From Comamonadaceae bacterium (lineage in GTDB: Bacteria; Pseudomonadota; Gammaproteobacteria; Burkholderiales; Burkholderiaceae_C), in the NCBI GenBank assembly GCA_947458415.1, contig CANGZG010000128.1:1-6829 (forward strand): 6,829 nucleotides of DNA. The letters are read 5' to 3'. Shown one piece after another: positions 1 through 4,357 of this stretch. The translations under genes and the position numbers were made by a program. A model generated the notes under the pieces. It did not search any database, was not told where the DNA came from, and saw only the letters and a program-made list of their open reading frames with translations. Positions within the stretch are counted from its first letter, which is position 1; every line of letters begins with the position of its first letter.

Positions 1-587
1 AAAGCACCAGGTGCAATGGCGTTCATGCAGATGTTGTCTTTGATCAGGGTGAGCGACATGCGTTTGGTGAGGTGAATCACGCCTGCTTTGCTGGCCGCGT
101 AGGAATAGGTTTCCAAGGGGTTCACAGACACGCCATCGATGGACGCGATGTTGATCACCTTGGCCATGCGGTGCTTCGCCGCTTGGCGCAACATGGGTGC
201 CAGCGCTTGGGTGAGAAAGAACGGGGTTTTCATGTTGAGGTCCACCACCTTGTCCCAGCCGCTTTCAGGGAAGGTGTCGAACGGCGCAGCCCAAGCAGCA
301 CCCGCGTTGTTGACCAAGATGTCGAGCAAGGGTTCTTTCTCAGCCAACAGTTGCACCAACTGCGCCATGCCCTCGTGCGCAGAGATGTCACAAGGCATGG
401 AAATGCAAGTGCCAAAGGCTGAGAGTTCTTCGGCGGTGGCATCGCAGGCCGCGGCTTTGCGAGCCGTGATATAGACCCGTGCGCCTTGGCACAACAAGCC
501 TTTGGCGATCATGCGGCCAATGCCGCGAGAGCCGCCAGTGACCAGGGCCACGCGGCCTTGCAGTGAGAAGAGTTCGGTGGTGTTCAT
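1..587 (-). CDS. SDR-family NAD(P)-dependent oxidoreductase, RhlG-like (C-terminus cut by window edge)
   Basis: This is a classical short-chain dehydrogenase/reductase, expected to be a cytoplasmic enzyme that reduces a carbonyl or oxidises an alcohol with NAD(P)(H). Reading leftward from the ATG at 587 gives 195 complete codons without a stop. The Rossmann cofactor motif TGGSRGIG lies at residues 17-24 and NNAG at 93-96. The catalytic set is complete: Asn118, Ser149, and Tyr163 with Lys167 in YAASK. The fragment ends at the conserved PG (193-194), so roughly the last 60 residues, including the substrate loop, lie off the left edge. The N-terminal half resembles RhlG-type 3-oxoacyl reductases from memory, but the substrate cannot be assigned. 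Arg43 after the second strand (ITARK) hints at NADPH preference, which is inference. The gene starts 48 bp after the glnS stop on the same strand with no terminator between, so it may be co-transcribed. Only a weak ribosome binding site (GGA) precedes the start. Confidence 0.93.
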   Translation of the reverse strand, partial: MNTTELFSLQGRVALVTGGSRGIGRMIAKGLLCQGARVYITARKAAACDATAEELSAFGTCISMPCDISAHEGMAQLVQLLAEKEPLLDILVNNAGAAWAAPFDTFPESGWDKVVDLNMKTPFFLTQALAPMLRQAAKHRMAKVINIASIDGVSVNPLETYSYAASKAGVIHLTKRMSLTLIKDNICMNAIAPGA

Positions 588-635
588 GGTGTGAATCCAT
601 TGGTGAGGAAAGGGGATGGCGTTGGTTGGCTTGGC
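588..635 (-). other. Short glnS-to-reductase intergenic gap without terminator
   Basis: The 48 bp between the glnS stop and the reductase ATG hold no stable hairpin with a T-run and no recognisable promoter. This fits, but does not prove, read-through from glnS into the reductase gene. Confidence 0.45.
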
Positions 636-2471
636 TCATTTGCCCCAGCTGTCTTTCAAGCCGACGGCACGGTTAAATACCAAATGACCGGCGCGGTGTT
701 CTGCGCGGTCCGCAACAAAGTAACCCAAGCGTTCAAACTGGAATTTATCGTCGGCTTTGGACTGCGCCAATGAAGGTTCGACATAAGCCGTCATGGTCGT
801 CAGGCTGTGCGGGTTGAGCACAGACAGGAAATCGCGTCCGCCTGCATCGGGGTGTGCTTCGCTGAACAATCGGTCATACAAACGCACCTCGGCTTGCAAA
901 CCGTCTGCCACGCCGACCCAAGTGATGACACCTTTGGCCTTGACGCTGTCAGCACCGGCGCTGCCACTTTTCGTTTCAGGAAAAACACTGGCATGCACCT
1001 CGGTGACACGGCCATCGCTGTTTTTCAAGCAGCCAGTGCATTGAACGATGTAACCGGCCTTGAGGCGAACAATGCTCCCCGGTGTGACGCTGCCATCTGC
1101 ACTTGTGACGGGTGGGCTGAGGCGCTTATAGCCTTTGGGCGGCACTTCGGCGAAGTCATCGCGTTCTATCCACACTTCTTTGCCCATGGTGAATTGCCGT
1201 GCTGCGGGTTCGGGCTGACCTTCTGGCGAGTGTGGCAAAGCGGGCAGGGTGCAGGGCTCTGAATGGCCAGCACCAAATGCTTCGTCCCAGTTGGTCAATA
1301 CCAGTTTCAACGGGTCTAACACCGCCATGGCCCGATGCGCTTTCAATTCCAAGTCTTCGCGCAGGCACCCTTCAAGCGTGCTGTAGTCGATCCAACTGTC
1401 CGATTTGGTCACGCCAATGCGGTCGGCAAACAATCGCAAGCTCTCAGGGGTGTAGCCGCGTCGGCGCAAACCCACGATGGTGGGCATGCGCGGATCATCC
1501 CATCCGCTGACATGGCCTTCACTGACCAATTGCGCAAGCTTGCGTTTGCTGGTGACCACGTAAGTCAAATTCAGCCGCGCAAATTCGTATTGTTTGGGCG
1601 GCGGTGAGGCCAACAGGCCGCCTTCAATCAATCGATCCATCAACCAGTCGTAAAACGGGCGTTGGTCTTCAAACTCCAACGTACAAATGCTGTGTGTGAT
1701 TTGTTCCAAGGCATCTTCGATGGGATGCGCAAAGGTGTACATGGGGTAGATGCACCAGGTGTCACCGGTGTGGTGGTGGGTGGCACGGCGAATGCGGTAG
1801 ATGGCCGGGTCGCGCATGTTGATGTTGGGTGAAGCCATGTCGATCTTGGCGCGCAACACCGCTGCGCCATCGGCCAATTTGCCATCGCGCATCTCGCGAA
1901 AACGGTGGAGGTTGTCTGACGGTGTGCGGTTGCGAAACGGGCTGTTGATGCCGGGCTTGCCAAAGTCGCCACGGTTGTTGCGCATCTCTTCCGGTGTTTG
2001 CTCGTCCACATAGGCGTGTCCAGCCTCGATCAAGTGTTCGGCAGCGCGGTACATGAAGTCGAAATAGTCACTGGCTTGGTAAGGCGCATCATTGCCCGTT
2101 TGGCTCCAACTGAAGCCCAGCCACTTGACCGCGTCAATGATGGCGTTGACGTATTCGGTGTCTTCTTTTTCAGGGTTGGTATCGTCAAAGCGCAGGTGGC
2201 ACACGCCGCCGTAGTCGCGCGCCAAGCCAAAGTTGATGCAAATGCTTTTGGCATGCCCCACATGCAAATAGCCATTGGGCTCAGGCGGGAAGCGGGTGCG
2301 AATCTTGGCCGGGTCGGGCGCGCCGTTGGCATGGTGTGCGGCGTCACCGGGACTGCCTGCCCAGCGGCGGCTGGCGTAAGTGCCTTTGTCCAAATCGGCT
2401 TCGATGATTTGTCGCAGGAAGTTGCTGGCTTTGTGTTCTTCGGGTGTGGCAGGGGAGGCGGGTTTGGTCAT
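636..2471 (-). CDS. glnS: Glutaminyl-tRNA synthetase (GlnRS)
   Basis: Class I aminoacyl-tRNA synthetase that joins glutamine to tRNA-Gln in the cytoplasm using ATP. The 611-residue product aligns by eye along its whole length with E. coli GlnRS (about 554 residues). Residues 61-75 carry the PPEPNGYLHVGH signature, with HVGH (70-73) as the HIGH motif. RFDDTNP follows at 94-100, WCIYPMY at 239-245, and the second class I motif appears as VTSKR at 306-310. The anticodon-binding beta-barrel region follows and ends in VGLKDSWGK. The extra length comes from an insertion at about residues 35-57, before the catalytic core, and from loops near 398-425, 450-465 and 498-512. The region around 478-481 has a CTGC pair. 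GlnRS rather than GluRS is indicated by the NFLRQIIEADL N-terminus and by QYEFARLNL before the KMSKS-like loop. The ATG at 2471 is the earliest possible start because an in-frame TGA lies two codons upstream. No strong Shine-Dalgarno is visible. Confidence 0.98.
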   Translation of the reverse strand: MTKPASPATPEEHKASNFLRQIIEADLDKGTYASRRWAGSPGDAAHHANGAPDPAKIRTRFPPEPNGYLHVGHAKSICINFGLARDYGGVCHLRFDDTNPEKEDTEYVNAIIDAVKWLGFSWSQTGNDAPYQASDYFDFMYRAAEHLIEAGHAYVDEQTPEEMRNNRGDFGKPGINSPFRNRTPSDNLHRFREMRDGKLADGAAVLRAKIDMASPNINMRDPAIYRIRRATHHHTGDTWCIYPMYTFAHPIEDALEQITHSICTLEFEDQRPFYDWLMDRLIEGGLLASPPPKQYEFARLNLTYVVTSKRKLAQLVSEGHVSGWDDPRMPTIVGLRRRGYTPESLRLFADRIGVTKSDSWIDYSTLEGCLREDLELKAHRAMAVLDPLKLVLTNWDEAFGAGHSEPCTLPALPHSPEGQPEPAARQFTMGKEVWIERDDFAEVPPKGYKRLSPPVTSADGSVTPGSIVRLKAGYIVQCTGCLKNSDGRVTEVHASVFPETKSGSAGADSVKAKGVITWVGVADGLQAEVRLYDRLFSEAHPDAGGRDFLSVLNPHSLTTMTAYVEPSLAQSKADDKFQFERLGYFVADRAEHRAGHLVFNRAVGLKDSWGK

Positions 2472-2502
2472 CTGTCAATTTTAGGGGGACGGTAACGCAG
2501 GG

Positions 2503-2526
2503 TGATGGCGACGATAAACGCCATCA
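2503..2526 (-). repeat. Perfect 8-bp inverted repeat in the glnS leader
   Basis: TGATGGCG (2503-2510) and CGCCATCA (2519-2526) are exact reverse complements around an 8-base spacer. On the glnS-sense strand the repeat lies about 32-55 bases ahead of the start codon, inside the probable untranslated leader. It could form an RNA hairpin or be a dyad operator. There is no T-run after it on either strand, so an intrinsic terminator is unlikely. The repeat is directly visible; any function is inference. Confidence 0.55.
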
Positions 2527-2561
2527 AGTGTTGGCATCGGCACAGATGTTCATGCACGCCA

Positions 2562-2590
2562 AATAGGTGTTGTGCATCTTAATGCGTCAA
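2562..2590 (-). promoter_or_regulatory. Possible weak sigma-70 promoter for glnS
   Basis: Read leftward, TTGACG (2590-2585) is followed after 17 bp by CCTATT (2567-2562). The -35 is good but the -10 matches only 3 of 6 consensus positions. It would give a glnS leader of about 80-90 nt containing the inverted repeat at 2503-2526. This is a tentative call; no better leftward promoter was found in the intergenic region. Confidence 0.25.
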
Positions 2591-2600
2591 AGATTTTGGA

Positions 2601-2627
2601 TTGCCAAATACACGCGCAGATTAGAAT
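2601..2627 (+). promoter_or_regulatory. Possible sigma-70 promoter for uppP
   Basis: TTGCCA (2601-2606) and TAGAAT (2622-2627) each match the sigma-70 -35 and -10 consensus at four or more positions. They are separated by 15 bp, shorter than the preferred 17. A start site just downstream would leave a leader of about 20 nt before the GTG of uppP. The -35 overlaps a small dyad, TTTGG-N4-CCAAA (2595-2608), which might be a binding site. The region is AT-rich compared with the flanking genes, as expected for a promoter. Confidence 0.4.
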
Positions 2628-2644
2628 AAACCTCAATTAATCAT

Positions 2645-2649
2645 AAGGA
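2645..2649 (+). promoter_or_regulatory. Ribosome binding site deciding the GTG start of uppP
   Basis: AAGGA sits 6 bp before the GTG at 2656, ideal spacing, whereas the next in-frame start, the ATG at 2665, would be 15 bp away. An in-frame TAA at 2644-2646 excludes any start further upstream. GTG is therefore the better choice. Confidence 0.75.
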
Positions 2650-2655
2650 TACGCC

Positions 2656-3507
2656 GTGGATTTCATGTTGCTACTGAAAGCCGCCGTCATGGGCATCGTG
2701 GAAGGATTGACCGAATTTTTGCCCATCTCCTCCACAGGACACTTGATTTTGGCGGGGGCCTTGCTCGGGTTTGACGATGAAAAAGCCAAGGTGTTTGACA
2801 TTGCGATTCAGACGGGTGCCATTTTTGCGGTGGTGTTGGTGTTTTGGGAAAAAATCAGCGCCACTGTGTTGGCTTTGCCTTCCCAACGACTGGCGCGTCG
2901 GTTTGCCACCAATGTCGTGATTGGTTTTTTGCCAGCGGTGTTACTTGGTTTGCTATTGGGCAACACCATCAAAGCGCATTTGTTCACCCCGACCGTGGTG
3001 GCGACCACCTTCATCTTGGGGGGCTTGGTGATTTTGTGGGTTGAGCGTTGGGGCAGAAAACCGTTGCACGACGGTCACCCAGATGACCATGTGCGTATCG
3101 TGAATGTCGAATCCATGACACCGATGGACGCACTGAAGGTTGGCTTGGTCCAATGTTTGGCGATGGTGCCTGGCACCAGCCGAAGTGGTGCCACCATCAT
3201 CGGTGGCATGTTGTTGGGTTTGTCGCGCAAGGCAGCCACAGAGTTCTCGTTTTACCTGGCCATACCCACGCTGATCGGTGCAGGTGTCTACAGTTTGTAC
3301 AAAGAACGCGCGTTGCTCAGTGTGGCGGATGTGCCATTGTTTGCAGTGGGCTTGGTGTTTTCATTTCTGAGTGCTTGGCTGTGTGTGCGTTGGCTGTTGC
3401 GCTATATCTCAACACACAACTTTGTCCCGTTTGCTTGGTACCGCATCGCGTTTGGTGCGGTGGTGTTGATCACCGCTCAGCAAGGCTGGGTTGTCTGGCA
3501 GCCTTGA
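2656..3507 (+). CDS. uppP: Undecaprenyl-diphosphate phosphatase (UppP/BacA)
   Basis: Inner-membrane enzyme that dephosphorylates undecaprenyl diphosphate to the monophosphate, recycling the lipid carrier for peptidoglycan and other envelope polymers. BacA-family members confer bacitracin tolerance when overexpressed. The 283-residue product is close to the family length (E. coli 273). Both signature regions are intact. EGLTEFLPISSTGHL at residues 16-30 carries the paired glutamates Glu16 and Glu20, Ser26 and His29. PGTSRSG at 172-178 carries the catalytic-pocket Arg176. The protein is strongly hydrophobic, with several membrane segments (for example about 48-64, 86-102, 113-130, 195-214, 226-246 and 262-280) and a charged loop at about 131-150. 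Translation starts at GTG, supported by AAGGA 6 bp upstream. It is the only rightward gene here, divergent from glnS and convergent with the hydrolase, so it is probably monocistronic. Its last 38 bp, including the stop, overlap the end of the hydrolase gene on the other strand. Confidence 0.98.
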   Translation: MDFMLLLKAAVMGIVEGLTEFLPISSTGHLILAGALLGFDDEKAKVFDIAIQTGAIFAVVLVFWEKISATVLALPSQRLARRFATNVVIGFLPAVLLGLLLGNTIKAHLFTPTVVATTFILGGLVILWVERWGRKPLHDGHPDDHVRIVNVESMTPMDALKVGLVQCLAMVPGTSRSGATIIGGMLLGLSRKAATEFSFYLAIPTLIGAGVYSLYKERALLSVADVPLFAVGLVFSFLSAWLCVRWLLRYISTHNFVPFAWYRIAFGAVVLITAQQGWVVWQP

Positions 3508-4357
3508 GGCTCAACATGTTCAAGATTGCCGTTTCGATGGCAGCGGCAGTCACCAGAGGTTTTTCCATCGGCACCAAGTGCGTCCCGTCAATGATGTTGA
3601 TTCGTCCTTTGGTGATGGTTTGGGTGAAGTCGCCACCCGCCAAACGCATTTCCCGTGAATGCCGTGCAGCGATCAAGCTGACAGGGCAGGCCAACGGGTG
3701 CTTTTTCAGCAACCGTTCCAGGTTATGCGGAACTGTTTCATAAATACGGGTTTCAATCTGGCGGTCAAAACTCAGCACGCGTTTCACGCCATCCGTGGTT
3801 TGAATCGCCTGTGTGCCGTGATTCACGTAGTCGTTCAGTACCTGCGGGTCCCAACGCGCAAAGACTTTCTTGGTGGCGAAATGGGCGTGAACTTCGTCCA
3901 AGGAAGCCCACTCGTTGCGTCGTTTTTGGCTGATGGCACCGGGCGAAAACCTTTGGGTCAATGACAGTTTTTTGGAGATGCGCAATACTTTCGCTTGCCA
4001 TCCTCCCACCGCTGGCGCATCGACCATGACCACCGCATGCGCCAATTGTGGGTATTGAGCGGCCAACATCAAACTGAGCATGCCACCCAGCGAATGGCCT
4101 ACGAACACCACGGGACCATTGTGCGCTTGCGTCAACGGTTGGGCAAACGCATGCACTTCTTGCACCAAATGCGGCCAGTTGCTGGTGACCGGGTAAGCAG
4201 GGTCATGGCCTATTTTTTCCAGTGCCTTGACCTGCATGCCACGTGACCGCAACGCATCGAGCATGACGCTGTAGGTGCTGGCCGGAAAGCTGTTGCCGTG
4301 GAAAAAAAGCACCAATGGCGTGCCGGTGGGCGCAGGGTTCAGGGGCACGGGCGTCAT
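3470..4357 (-). CDS. Alpha/beta hydrolase fold protein, substrate unknown
   Basis: A 295-residue soluble alpha/beta hydrolase with no visible signal peptide or lipobox, so probably cytoplasmic. The order of elements is typical: a first strand leading to HGNSFPAS with the HGN oxyanion-hole motif at residues 20-22; the nucleophile elbow GHSLGG at 87-92 with Ser89 as nucleophile; a cap-like helical region at about 120-210; and a C-terminal strand leading to His260 in DGTHLVPMEKP, the likely catalytic histidine. The acid after the penultimate strand is not evident: the segment reads LIAARHSREM (229-237). Asp113, after the strand VVMVDAP, or Glu236 could serve instead. The reaction (esterase, lipase, thioesterase or C-C hydrolase) cannot be told. 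The ATG overlaps the mutS stop as ATGA, with no strong ribosome binding site, so translation is probably coupled to mutS. The 3' end overlaps uppP convergently. Confidence 0.92.
   Translation of the reverse strand: MTPVPLNPAPTGTPLVLFFHGNSFPASTYSVMLDALRSRGMQVKALEKIGHDPAYPVTSNWPHLVQEVHAFAQPLTQAHNGPVVFVGHSLGGMLSLMLAAQYPQLAHAVVMVDAPAVGGWQAKVLRISKKLSLTQRFSPGAISQKRRNEWASLDEVHAHFATKKVFARWDPQVLNDYVNHGTQAIQTTDGVKRVLSFDRQIETRIYETVPHNLERLLKKHPLACPVSLIAARHSREMRLAGGDFTQTITKGRINIIDGTHLVPMEKPLVTAAAIETAILNMLSLKAARQPSLAER
3481..3506. terminator. Perfect 8-bp inverted repeat at the uppP/hydrolase convergent overlap, possible transcript-end hairpin
   Basis: CAAGGCTG (3481-3488) and CAGCCTTG (3499-3506) pair exactly around a 10-base loop. 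The repeat covers the last codons of uppP into its TGA, and lies within the final codons of the hydrolase gene on the opposite strand. Its place at the end of two convergent genes suggests a bidirectional hairpin that ends or protects both transcripts. However, neither strand has a T-tract after the stem, so it is not a textbook intrinsic terminator. The structure is seen directly; the function is inferred. Confidence 0.35.
4354..4357 (-). other. ATGA stop/start overlap linking mutS to the hydrolase gene
   Basis: On the minus strand, the ATG of the hydrolase (4357-4355) and the TGA of mutS (4356-4354) share bases. The sequence just ahead has no clear Shine-Dalgarno, so ribosomes finishing mutS probably re-initiate here. 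This supports a shared transcript with mutS as the upstream gene. Confidence 0.8.

Noticed and set aside
807..1262. 151-codon plus-strand frame inside glnS
   Set aside because: Antisense to conserved GlnRS coding sequence, with no recognisable family and no convincing start signals.
1998..2495. 165-codon plus-strand frame covering the glnS start
   Set aside because: Antisense shadow of the conserved GlnRS N-terminus; its sequence has no recognisable motif.
2552..2577. Inverted repeat ATGCAC/GTGCAT in the glnS-uppP intergenic region
   Set aside because: Only 6 bp with a 14-base spacer and no extension, easily expected by chance.
3153..3743. 196-codon plus-strand frame spanning the end of uppP and the hydrolase
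   Set aside because: It is out of frame with uppP and antisense to the hydrolase, both of which show intact family motifs; the product is rich in unlikely Cys, His and Trp runs.
4302..4308. Run of seven A (T on the coding strand) in the hydrolase gene as a possible frameshift site
   Set aside because: The frame continues properly on both sides through the HGN motif, so there is no sign of slippage or an error.
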